The notes under the pieces are model-generated. The model was not told the DNA's origin, ran no database searches, and saw nothing but the letters and a program-made list of their open reading frames with translations. DNA of 64,000 nucleotides from Ctena decussata (lineage: Eukaryota; Mollusca; Bivalvia; Lucinida; Lucinidae), in contig OZ022507.1 of the NCBI GenBank assembly GCA_963989385.1, positions 57,299,400 to 57,363,399 on the forward strand, read 5' to 3'. Position numbers and translations under genes: made by a program. This document shows, one piece after another, positions 23,881 through 34,900 of this stretch. Each line of letters starts with the position of its first letter. The stretch's first letter is position 1.

Positions 23881-24061
23881 TTTTTATTCCATCCACGTGC
23901 CCGTTTGTCTGCCTCTATAAGCGTCAATTCTTTTTTGGCAGACACTGCTCTCAAAGCCTTAAAATTCTGATAAAGTCGATGAGCTCAGTTTTAACCTTTA
24001 ATACAGTGTCGACTATATGCATAATTTATAAACTCATTAACCTTTGATTCTTTGATTTCAG

Positions 24062-24413
24062 ATTCAGAAACATAACGAACTCATACTACAGAGGGGCGCA
24101 TGCAATTCTTATTCTCTGCGACCTTAGTAACAGGAAAATGTTCGAAAATCTTTAGAACTGGTACGAGACAGCAACTACACAAGGTCCAGAAAACTATACC
24201 ATTGGTCTAGTCGGTACTAAAGCTGACCTTACTGACAGAAAAGTTACACAAGAAGGGGCGGAAACTTTCGCTGAGAAACACGATCTTGTCTATGTTGAAA
24301 CTAGTGCCAGAGATAATAATAACGTGGATCAACCATTCTTGCAAGTGACAAAGAAACTGTTGCAAGCTAAAGGAACAATCATATCTTGGTGGAAGAAACA
24401 AACGTTTCAATAG
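24062..24413 (+). pseudogene. GTPase copy B, exon 2 (in-frame TAG)
   Basis: The acceptor TTTCAG precedes ATTCAGAAACATAACG. TAG at 24153-24155 replaces a Glu codon of copy A. The frame then stays open, with GTKADL and ETSAR, to TAG at 24411. Confidence 0.7.
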
Positions 24414-24579
24414 TAGTTGAAGGTTTGAAGTACATTTTTGTGGATTGGCAGCAATTTTACAAGAAAGCAGCTTTCAAAAGAAAACAGCTTATCAGAATAC
24501 CGTTTGCTTCATTGATATAAGACTCTTTTCGTATAGGGGAGCAGAATTTACTATATCTGCTGATAAGGAAAACGATTTA

Positions 24580-24595
24580 CTCTCTCTCTCTCCTT

Positions 24596-24643
<48 letters not shown>
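24580..24643. repeat. (CT)n microsatellite
   Basis: About 64 bp of CT dinucleotides with one interruption, following the GTPase copy B exon. Confidence 0.95.
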
Positions 24644-24646
<3 letters not shown>

Positions 24647-24929
24647 CTATTTTTCTTCACTGTAACTCCTATACAAAGCTAAGGAGGGGCTTCAATTTCG
24701 CATACAGTTTTTAATATTGAATATTGAACGAGTTTATTGCTGTGTTATCTGTGCAAGCGTAACTGACAAATGAACTAATACGATTTATAAGGATAGAAAT
24801 TCCTCTGACCATATATGGGTGAACTGTATTTTTTTTATCCGCTGGTGCTTCTTCTAACAGCGGAACGGCGTGAATGCTGTCATGGCGTCGCCTACGTCCA
24901 ATCAGATTGTAGAGAGACATTGTTTATTT

Positions 24930-25012
24930 TGACGTCATTGATGTCGCGTGAGTCAGTGTAATTATTGGAATGTAAACTACATTAGGTTCCAATGGTTTAC
25001 TATAGGGATTTT
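24930..25012. repeat. Interspersed repeat, family K, copy 2 (inverted)
   Basis: Inverse of 15565-15660: TTTTGACGTCATTGATGTCG through TTCCAATGGTTTACTATAGG. Confidence 0.5.
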
Positions 25013-25794
25013 CAATAAATACACAAAGAATGTAAATATTTGGAAATAACTGACTGTTTCGTGCCCTTTTTGTAACCATATGAACGTTTACAATTGTGCA
25101 TTCTCGAGCAATACTGGTTACAACTTCGGCAGTGAAATATTTGCAGCGGTATTCACAAGTCGTTAGCCTAGAGCAGATTTCTCGTCAGAGTTACCTGTAC
25201 AAATAATGTTTATCCGTATTCTCGTCACTGGAATAGAAGCAACAGAGGCTTCCTGTGATGACAGAAAGTCACATCCGAACGGAATTATCTGTCCCCGACC
25301 TGAAGCTTTATACAAGTATATAATCATGAAAATTGGCTTGCAGTGGCGCAGCATTTTGCAGTCGTTAAATGTAACGCCGATTACGATGCTTTTATTTCAA
25401 TTAGATCAAAATTATCACGTAAAAGTGTGTAATTATTGCAATTATTGCTGTGTACGCCATTTGCATCATTATCAGATCATTTGGTAAGTCTGTTAACAAC
25501 AGAAGCTGAAACTCAAAACTGACTGTCCGCATTTTCGACACTGGCTTTATCAGGATTGTTACATATAACATGTAAGTAAATTTCATTTCCAGTGATTTAG
25601 ACTGATTTTCAATGAAAAATAAAGATGAATAAAGATTTGGAAGGAGTCGAAATTTGTTGGATTCAACAGGCTTGTGCGCTGAATAAACAACATGATGGTT
25701 TCTTTCAAGTGTATCTGATTAAAAAAAATATGAAAAATTCAATAAGAAAAAAATAAATAAACTTCTAATATACTTTGCATTGGAAAAACCGTGC
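25013..25794. other. Intergenic, nothing recognised
   Basis: AT-rich. A short open frame at 25206-25487 has no recognisable motif and is not called. Confidence 0.4.
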
Positions 25795-25999
25795 AATATT
25801 CATATTGTGAACTATTCAACACGAGTTCATATGGCCAAAGACGCACGAGCTTGCGAGAGCATCTCCGCCATATGAACAAGTGCCGAATAATTCAAAATAT
25901 ACATTCATTAACCTTTTTTTATTTAATACCTCTAATATTAATCTACTGGTTTCATCCGTACTCTCTACGTATGAAATCAAAATAAAATAAAAAAGTAAA

Positions 26000-26270
26000 A
26001 AGGCAAAGGTTTCCCATAGCCTAATAGCCGTAGGGGCAGTGGGGCTTAGAGACACACTGTATCTTGGGCACAGCTGATGAAAGGCGGAGCCCATCTCTCT
26101 CCTTTCGCTGCCTTATCCTGACCTGATTCGAAAAAGGTACCCATCTACTGCTGGGTTGACAGAGAGAGTTTTTCAGTCGTCGGATGGCGACGGTGAGCCG
26201 CGAACTCACGACCTGCCGGCGACTTTCTTCACCATAACCGAGTCACTCTAACCACTCGGCCACGGCGCCT
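26000..26270 (-). mobile_element. tRNA(Ser/Leu-like)-derived SINE, family B, copy 1
   Basis: The reverse complement begins AGGCGCCGTGGCCGAGTGGT, the start of a class II tRNA. A long variable-arm-like segment and a GAGTTCGCGGCTC B-box region follow. The body has GTCAACCCAGCAGTAGATGG and GCTCCGCCTTTCATCAGCTG. A second copy lies at 48331-48605 in the same orientation. Confidence 0.75.
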
Positions 26271-26643
26271 CTCTTCGGATGGCGACGGTGAGCATATATC
26301 GATAAATAAAATAAAATATCGATAAATAAACCGAAGAATTTCTTTAAATTTGAAATTACAATATGCTATTTCGTGGCTTCATGCATCCTAAAACCACACC
26401 CAACGGCGCGAAAGTGAAAATGACGTTCAGATATCGGACGTGACGTCAGTATACAAACGCTGGGGTTAAGAAAACGGCGCCATTTTCTATTCTTACCTCT
26501 ATATTTTCTCTTACGAAAATGTTCATTACTTTCCATAGAATTGACAGATCAAAGGTAACTCATATTTGATTATCTTTTATGCAATTTATACAGCGAAACC
26601 GATTCTAACGTTAGGGTCATCATTTTACTCGTTTTTAAATTAA

Positions 26644-27182
26644 AGGTAGGTTCCTGTACTTTGGAATGCATCATAATTTTGATGATTTTTATCCAAGTTG
26701 TTGGAAAGCACTTATAAAGAGGAAATCAATAAGTTTTACTAAAAAGTGTAAATCAAAAAATCGTAGAAAAGTCGTTTTGCAAGGGATTTCCTAACTCTGC
26801 TTCGCACACCAGTTAGCGCTATTTTTAGTTCGCTCCAAAAATAGATAACATAGCGGACGTCATGCTGCATTGCATTTTGGGATAGTTTTAACCCATCCGC
26901 CATGCCAGGACCGCTAGGACAGCTCATGGCAATGGAAAATTGACCTGTAGAGAATGGCATCAGAAATCGTCCACTTATAGACATAATAAACATAGTTATT
27001 TTTAGAACTGGAATTCCAACGAAAGAAATTAAACCGAAAGGAAAAAAAAAGTATTTTCTTCAACATCTGACGAGTTTCTCAGTAGCAACAAATTCAGAAA
27101 AATAAGAGAATTCAATACTGCTCAGAAAAAGACGAAATTATTTTGTGGACATAATTGTTAACCTTAGTCCAGGAACCTACCT
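26644..27182. mobile_element. 539-bp MITE, TTAA-flanked, copy 1
   Basis: The ends AGGTAGGTTCCTGTACT and its inverse CCAGGAACCTACCT are flanked by TTAA on both sides (26640-26643 and 27183-27186), which suggests a piggyBac-type mobiliser. A second copy of the same length lies inverted at 33727-34264. It has no intact gene. Confidence 0.8.
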
Positions 27183-28177
27183 TTAATGTCTAAGGAGAGG
27201 AACTAAATAAGCAGTGCCTGCTTCCGTTCCCATCCTGTAACTGATTCAAAGTGTATATATGTGATGTATGTAAATAAAGAAGCGAATAAATATGTTTAAA
27301 CCAAATTCCTGTCGACGAAAAGATGGCTGTCAGCTTTTCTCCTCTCGAATCAAAAGGAGATCTAGTGAACCTGAATTTCCTTAACTCCGTGCGATATGCA
27401 CTTGACACCGTGCGATATGCAGAAAAATAATTGCACGGTTGCTCCGATGCAAAGTGAATAAATAATTTTTGCATATTGCCCCGAGTCAAGTACATCTTGC
27501 ACGGAGTTAAGGAGCCACGTTCACCAGAACTACTTTATTTTTGAATGAAGAAAAATGTGGCAGCCATTTTGTCGCCGACTACAATAATTAATACACGAGA
27601 AGACCGATGACACAAGTGTCAGTTTCGTTGCATAAATTGTATAAAAGATATTCAGATATGATTTAACTTCGATCTTTTACAACACAAATTCTGCGGGTAA
27701 TAATGGATTATTTTGATTGACATGCAAAGAGTAAGACTGGAAAAATGCCGCCGAGTTCAGCGTTTGTTTACTGACGTCACGTCCTATTTTCACTTTCGCC
27801 CCGTTGGGCGTGGTTTTAGGATGTATGAAGACAATAAATGGAATAATGTAATTTCAAATTTTAACCAATTTTGGGGTTGATATGCCGATATCATATTTTG
27901 ATTTCAAATGTTGAGAGTACTGAGTGAACTAGCTGATGAATTTAAAGATATGTAATAAAAAGGTTATTGAATTTATATTGTTAAATATTCCGCACTCATT
28001 CATATGGCGAAGACGCACTCGCAAGCCCGTGCGTGCTTCGCCATATAAACTGGTGCCGAATATGTCCCAATATAAATTCATTAACCTATAAAAATGCCGC
28101 CAGGTCTTAAACTATGTCTTTCCACAAGGGACATAATTCAAGACTCACAGTCCGGTCAGACAGTGAGCACAGATACA

Positions 28178-28418
28178 GAGAAACCGCATGATGACAAAAC
28201 TTTGAAAGTGGCATAAGCGCCCAGCGAATACGCACATCTGCCTCGGCATCCGCCCAGTCTGATCAGAGTCTTCAATGCCCGCATGGAGGTAGCTCAGACC
28301 CTTAGCTACCCTTTAAGCACAAAGCAAAGACTCTGATCATTCTAGGCAGTTACCCAGGCTGATCTAAGTCTTAGCTGGGTACATACACCTTTTAGGTTGT
28401 TTTATCACGTCGCGGCTT
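28178..28418. mobile_element. Palindromic MITE, family D, copy 4 (diverged)
   Basis: Recognised by CGCCCAGTCTGATCAGAGTC, GAGGTAGCTCAGACCCTTAG and the closing CGTCGCGGCTTAA. The left tip is degraded. It stands about 450 bp upstream of the cyclase start codon. Confidence 0.75.
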
Positions 28419-28433
28419 AAATGTTTTACGTTT

Positions 28434-28710
28434 TATGTCGAAATCGCTGTTTCCAGTCTCCTGACAATAGCGATTTCAACGTAAAGTTGCTATTGCCAAT
28501 AGACTAGCGATTTCAAGTTAATATCACTATTGCAGGTCAACTGGCGACAGCGCTTTAATCGTTTTTTCGCTGCTACCAGCTGGCTGGTAATAGCAATTTT
28601 AACGTGAAATGGCTACTGATTGGTATGATAGCAATTTTGTCGTGAAATAGCGACTGTCACAAGCGATCTCAACGTGACATGGCTATTACCAGTCAGCTGA
28701 TACTAGATTT
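28434..28710. repeat. ~40-bp tandem repeats just upstream of the cyclase gene
   Basis: Six to seven degenerate units follow the pattern TAGCGATTTCAACGTGAAAT, then GGCTATTGCCAGTCAGCTGG. They end 160 bp before the cyclase ATG, so they lie in or next to its promoter. Whether they bind a factor cannot be told from sequence alone. Confidence 0.65.
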
Positions 28711-28869
28711 TTCCAATGATTAAAATAAAATCTGACGATCGTTTCAATTGGAAATGGACCAGTCCGATATTGTGGGGTTAAACCAACTAGGCTTAAATAG
28801 GTTAAATCATAAAGACGCCTCCGCATTTACAGATCTCTTTGAAAAGAAATTTCATCTAAGATAGCAATT

Positions 28870-28957
28870 ATGGAGCAACAGAGAAAGAAGACCCCGGATC
28901 AGCTGTCAGCATTTAACAACGCTTTACAAGGGCAAGGAATAGGAGACATTGGATGCG
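28870..28957 (+). CDS. Cyclase exon 1
   Basis: Starts at ATG 28870 ([15 protein letters not shown]) and ends GGATGCG at GTGAGT (phase 1). It encodes the cytosolic N terminus. It is the least certain exon because it is short and unconserved, but it joins exon 2 in frame. Confidence 0.7.
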
Positions 28958-31900
28958 GTGAGTCTAAACCTATCTAGTGATATGGAGATTAAATCACAAA
29001 CAGTGCAAACTTGTAAAAAACTGAGCGCTTTTGGGTTTACGCCTTCATAAGAAATTCAAAAAAAAAATCTTTGCGCATACACATAAACATACTAACGAAA
29101 TATATGAAAGCAAGACAGTTCTTTGCTAATGACCAATGATTTGAAATTTTGACAACTAAAAATGCCCTTCTCATAAAGCCAAAGGCGCTGCGTAGCGCGG
29201 TCTGTAGCGCGAATGACTCAAGAGACCGAGGTCCCGGGTTCGATACCCGGTCCGGCCACATACTTTCGTTTCTGCTTCCGCTGATTCAAGAAGGGTATTT
29301 GTCAGCTACTGGCAAAAATATGTGCTCCTAGTACTGGTTAACCGCGTAGGAGGTCTAAGCTTGTCCAGGAATAGTGTGGTTACGATAGCTGACCGTCACG
29401 AGATGACCATAGCTGTTACATGTACTGTGGACATAGAACAATAAAATAACTAAACAACGCTCATCGTCGTCTTCTTCTTCTTCTTCTACTTTGTTTAATT
29501 ATGGCCTATATTGCTTTGATTTACTGATTCTAAACCAAATCTACGTCTCGAGACAAATGTCTTTATTTGAATGTGATCAATATTTCTAGGTTAAGTCGTA
29601 AGTGTTTTTTATTCGGTATCTAAAATCCAGTTTCCGTGAAAATTTTGATATTGGGACCGATAGGTCTGAGCAAACGGTGCAGACCCATATCAGAGTGCTA
29701 AAGGAGCAGTCTGATCTGGATTTACTGAGTACACTTCCTTCCTTTTTATAAAAAAATGGACTTATAACTGCATTATAAAACCAAACTGTTCCATATAAAA
29801 GGCACTTACGGTAATTATTTGATGTGTCCCATATTCTTTAATTTTACGATATTGAAAAAGAAGTGGTTTAACGTCCCAGTAAACACCTTTCCAATCATGT
29901 CGAGACGTTGCCTCCAAATATGTCGGACTTTTAGCCGACCTGAAATGAGCCGCGACACGACAAAACCAACAATGTTGTTGTGCGCCCAGCACAGACTCAG
30001 ATAAGCCTGGGCATCCGCCTAGTCTGATCAGAGCCTTCGCTGTCCGCTTTGAGGTAGCTTCGACCCTTAGCTACCCTTTGAGTACTCAACAAAGAGTCTT
30101 ATCAAACTTGGCGGACTTGTTGGTTTTGTCGTGTCGCGGCTCAAATATCTGCAACAGCTACTAGCAGCTGTCATAGAGGCACCAGGCAGCCTATCTTTTC
30201 CGCGGGCCCCGATGGACGGGGGCCTACATAATGTTGACATAACATGTAATCAATGTTTCATCGGCCATGCTCTTGTAGTGTCACTAAGTGCTAAAACATT
30301 TCTAAATACAGCCTAGCACGTTGATTTAACATGTGGTTTTACGTTGTGTGCCCAGAGGGAGGTCAATTCTATTTGTGGAAAATATCTGCCAGCTGATTGA
30401 AGATGTCCTGTCTAAGCGCTCATAGAAGTAAAAACGTCTTGACGATCCAGAAAAAGAGTGAAATGCTTTACATATTGATATGTTCCTGAGTAAAAATTGT
30501 TGCTCACGGTGAGGCAAGCTTTTTGTGAAAGCTTATACTTGAAGCAAACAGACGGGACTATATTTTAGCGTAATTCTTGTTATTCATGTGCGCAGGTCCT
30601 ATGTGTAAAGTAAACTACCTGACACAGCGAGGAAAGAAGATCCAGCTTGGAAGAATATTGTGTTTCATATTTATACCCTTATTTGGTGTCTGGGGATTCA
30701 CCATTTTCTCCTTATATGACAATGTACAAGGCAGGAATGAGATTGAAACGGTAAGCAGCTATAAAATTTGTTTGACATTTGCATCATAGAAAACGATGCA
30801 ATATTAGGCCCATTCACAGCACTATCCAAAGTTCCACAACATTCAATGGCCAATAAGATACCATAATCAGATTAAATCGGCATCTGTACTCTTCAAAAAT
30901 AGACAAATCTTCATATCATAACCGATTTAGTTTCTCACAAGATGACCTAGATCCCATGTACCACCTTCAGGTTACGTTAATAAAAACAATCCGCAGTGTT
31001 TCCCCTCGACCTCTGGCAGCATCATTACAGGATACAGTGCATATCGTCACCTTGGCGCAAAAAGTCAATAACTCCAATTAAAATAAATAAGCACTTCTTG
31101 ACTTTTTGCGCTAAGGTGACGATATAATCCTACAAAAAAATCAGGCATTTGAGGCTCATTGGCTTAGAAGTGCTTCATATTCAAAGAGCAAATCAACTAC
31201 TTTCAGGTATAAAAATCACACCTCTGAACAAAGCAGCATATTTTTTTCAGAAGAAATATTTTTGCACCTTATGAATCCGGAAGCAATTCTTGACAGGTCA
31301 GACACCATTTCGATCCCTTGTCAGGCGGAGCTACTCTGAACGATATGCAGTCAGGCGAGAAAATTGGATTAAATTTCTTGATTTTCGCTAACCCGTATGA
31401 TTTTTCAAAGTTTCACTGGAGTTTAAAAAAACGTTTAGGCTATAAAATTGGCAGTCACGGTTGGAAGCAGTAGGACCAATTATTCAAACTGTACATCTGG
31501 GGCCGTATTCATAAAACGACTTAAGTCGTTGCTATGCTGTTGCTAAGGCTGAATTTCTATAAAGGAGATTCCCTACAACTATGAAATTTGCTCTGGAGGA
31601 ACAGTCTTTGTAAGACTGTTCCTCCAGAGCAAATTTCATAGTTGTAGGGAATCTCCAACATAGAAATTTACCCTTAGCAACAGCATAGGTACGACTTAAG
31701 TTGCTTTATGAATACGGCCCCTAGTAATCCTACAATGCCATTCTCTCCTGATAACTGGAATGTCAGAGAATCTAACTATATAGCCCTGCTGCACTGCTTT
31801 AGTTACACACTGTCTTATTGTAAAAAAATTTAATGTTTACATGTAACATAGGGAAAGAAAGAAAAAATGATAATAATAAAGAGTAAGAGCAATTAGCCCT

Positions 31901-34900
31901 AGTCTCAACCGCATGATACAATCACCCGTTTTCTATATTTGCACAAAGTTTCAAGATTCTAGTTTGCATGGTTTCCTGAGAAATAAGTATTCAATGTAAA
32001 CATGCAAAATAGAGAAAGAAAGAAAAATGGTAAAAAATAAAAGAATAAGAGGAATGAGCCCGAGCTCAATCCCATGATACGATCTCTCATTTTCCATTTT
32101 TGCACATCGTTTCAAGATTCTAGTTTGCATAATTTCAATGTAAACATGCAAAATAGAGGAAAAAAGAAAAATAGATAAAAATAAAAGAATAAGAGCAATG
32201 CGCCCGAGTCTCAATCCCGTGATACAATCACTAATTTTCCATATTTGCACCAAGTTTCAAGATTAGAGTTTGCATAGTTTCCTGAGAAAACTCTGACATA
32301 GATATTCAATGTAAACATGCAAAATAGGGGAAGAAAGAAAAATGGATAAAAACTGGAACATTGTGTCAGTTAGACACTAATGATGCCCCCGTGCAGCGCC
32401 TGTCACACGACATGTGTACATCCCTAAAGCACCTTTCAAGCACAAATGCTATTTACAAAGAATCCACTGAATACATTTCACAAACTTTATACCCTATAGT
32501 GCAAAATGCAGCCCAAAATGACTAAGTTTAAAAGGCCATAATATCTTCAGAATTATTTTTTTCCTATCATAACCAACATGCACATCTTCACTGTGTCCAC
32601 AACAAGTCTCCAATGTCTGAAAAACAGCCAATGAAAATTGTGAGAGGAGTTGATTCCACAAAGTACTTACCCTACAATGCAAACATATGCCTAAAATGAC
32701 TAAGTTCAAAAGGCTATAATTCTGTCAAAATCAATTCTAGCATCAACAAAAACCCACATGCACATTTCCAATATGTCAATAATATGTATGCAAAGTTTAG
32801 AAAAGATCGATTGAAAACTGAGGGAGAAGTTGATTACACAAACTCCTCACCCTACAAATGTAAAAATTTGCCTAAAATGACTAAGTTCAAAAGGCCGTAA
32901 CTCTGTCAAAATCAATGCTTGTTCCAACAAAAACCCACATGCACATTTTCAATATATCCACAACATGTATGCGAGGTTTGAAAAAGATCGATTGAAAACT
33001 GTGGAAGGAGTTGATTACACAAACTACACACCCTACAATGCAAAAATTGGCCTAAAATGACTAAGTTCAAAAGATTGTAATTCTGTCAAAATTAATTCTA
33101 GCTCCAACAATAACCCACATGCACATTTTCAATATGTCCACAACATGTATGCAAGGTTTGAAAAAGATCCATTGAAAACTGTGGAAGGAGTTGATTACAC
33201 AAACTGCATACCCTACAATGCAAAACTTTGCCTAAAATGACTAAGTTCAAAAGGCAGTAATTCTTTCAAAATTAATTCTAGCTTCAACAAAAACCCACTT
33301 GCTCATCTTCAATATGTCCACAACATGTATGTGAAGTTTAAAAAAGATCCATTGAAAACTAGGGGAGAAGTTGATTACACAAACTCTATACCGTAAAGTG
33401 TGACGAACGGACGGACGGACGGACAGACGGACGGACGGACAGACAGGAGCAAATCTTAATGCCCCCTGACTATCGTCACGGAGGCATAATGAAAGCATAT
33501 AAACAATGAGCCTGAGTTTCGATCATATGATACAATCACTCATTCTCCGTGTTTATACCAAATTTGAGGATTCTGCCTTGCACAATTACTGAGAAACGTG
33601 TAACACAAATTTACCTTAAAAGACAACAAATGGACGAATAAAGGGAAGAATAAGAGCAATGAGTCCGGTTCTCTATCTAACAACTGATATAACAACGCAT
33701 TGGCCATATGTAATACCCAATTTTAAAGATAGGTTCCTGTACTAGCGATAACAATTATGTCCACAAAATAATTTCGTCTTTTTCTGAGCAGTATTGATTT
33801 CTCTTATTTTTCTGAATTTGTTGCTACTGAGAAGCTCGTCAGATGTTGAAGAAAATAGTCGTTTTCCCTTTTGGTTTATTTTCTTTCGTTGGCATTCCAG
33901 TTCTAAAAATAACTATGTTTATTATGTCTATAAGTACGCGATTTCTGATGCCATTCTCCAAAGGTCAATTATTCTTGTCGTGAGCTCTCCTAGAGGTCCT
34001 GGCATGGTGGATGGTTTAAAACTATCCCAAAATGCAATGCAGCATGACCTCAGCTGCGTTATCTATTTTTGGCGCGAACTAAAAATAGCACTAACTGGTG
34101 TGCGAAGCAGAGTTAGGAAATCCCTTGCAAAACAACTTTTCTAATATTTTTTTGATTTACACTTTTTAGCGAAACTTATTCATTCCCTATTACAAGTGCT
34201 TTCCTACAACTTGGATGAAAGATCATCAAGTTTATGATGCATTCCAAAGTACAGGAACCTACCTTTAAGACTCTAGCTCCAATATATAATTCCTTAGGAA
34301 AAAATTACAAAAATTTTCAATTTGGAAAAAATAGGGAATGAAAGAAAAATAGATAAGAATAGAAGAATATAAGCAACGAGCCTGAGGCTCAATCCCACAA
34401 GACAGTCACTCGTTATCCATATGTATACCATGCATGAAGATTGTAGCATTCACAGTTCCAGAGAAGACATTAAGACAAATTTACCTTGAAAAGACAGAAA
34501 AAATGAACAAATAAAGAAAAGAATGAAAGCCATGAGTCCGATTTTCTGTTCCACAATACATCAACTAATTATCAATATGCATACCAGGTTTTAAGATTCC
34601 AATTCCAGTAGTTGTTACGAAAACTCTGACACAAATCTTCAATGATAGCTTAAAAATGGGGAAAAAATAAAATGTATTAAAACTAATGGAAGAATATAAG
34701 CAATGTGCCCGAGTCTCAATCACATGATACAATCACTTATTCTCCAGGTGTCTACTAAATTTGAGGATTCTACCTTGCACAGTTCCTGAAAAAAGTGTGA
34801 CACAAATCTACCCAAGAATGACAGAAAAATGAATAAACAAAGGCAATTATAAAAGCAATGAGCCCGATCCTCAAACCAACGATAAAATCACTCCTTTTTT

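Larger units (their letters stand above)
23068..24413 (+). pseudogene. Rab-like small GTPase, copy B (two exons, stop in exon 2)
   Basis: Exons 23068-23309 and 24062-24413 join in phase (GT-AG, 752-bp intron). Exon 1 is fully intact, with P-loop GDKQAGKS (residues 27-34), switch I ENYTTAIGID and a canonical DTAGQER (75-81). In exon 2, TAG at 24153-24155 interrupts MFENL and would truncate the product to 111 residues, before the GTKADL and ETSAR guanine-binding boxes that follow in frame. The tail ends KKQTFQ without prenylation cysteines. The start at 23068 is preferred over an in-frame ATG at 23023 because only 23068 is conserved in copy A. Possible alternatives are a very recent pseudogene, a sequencing error, or a truncated protein with P-loop and switches only. 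Confidence 0.75.
25795..28092. mobile_element. Foldback element with nested insertions
   Basis: The outer parts are inverted copies. A CATATGG hairpin lies at each tip (about 25825-25880 and 27995-28045). Further in come ATTCATTAACCTTTTT, AAATTTGAAATTACA, then CATCCTAAAACCACACCCAA against its inverse at about 27800, GCGAAAGTGAAAAT, and GTGACGTCAGTA-ACAAACGCTG. The left arm has been split by a SINE (26000-26270) and the centre holds a TTAA-flanked MITE (26644-27182). No coding sequence was seen. Confidence 0.6.

Noticed and set aside
29190..29262. Possible tRNA gene in intron 1 of the cyclase
   Set aside because: Only the B-box half is tRNA-like; the 5' half does not fold and the same SINE body follows.
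33794..34144. 116-codon plus-strand frame
   Set aside because: It lies inside the TTAA-flanked MITE, and an inverse partial copy occurs at 26.7-27.0 kb; it is element sequence.
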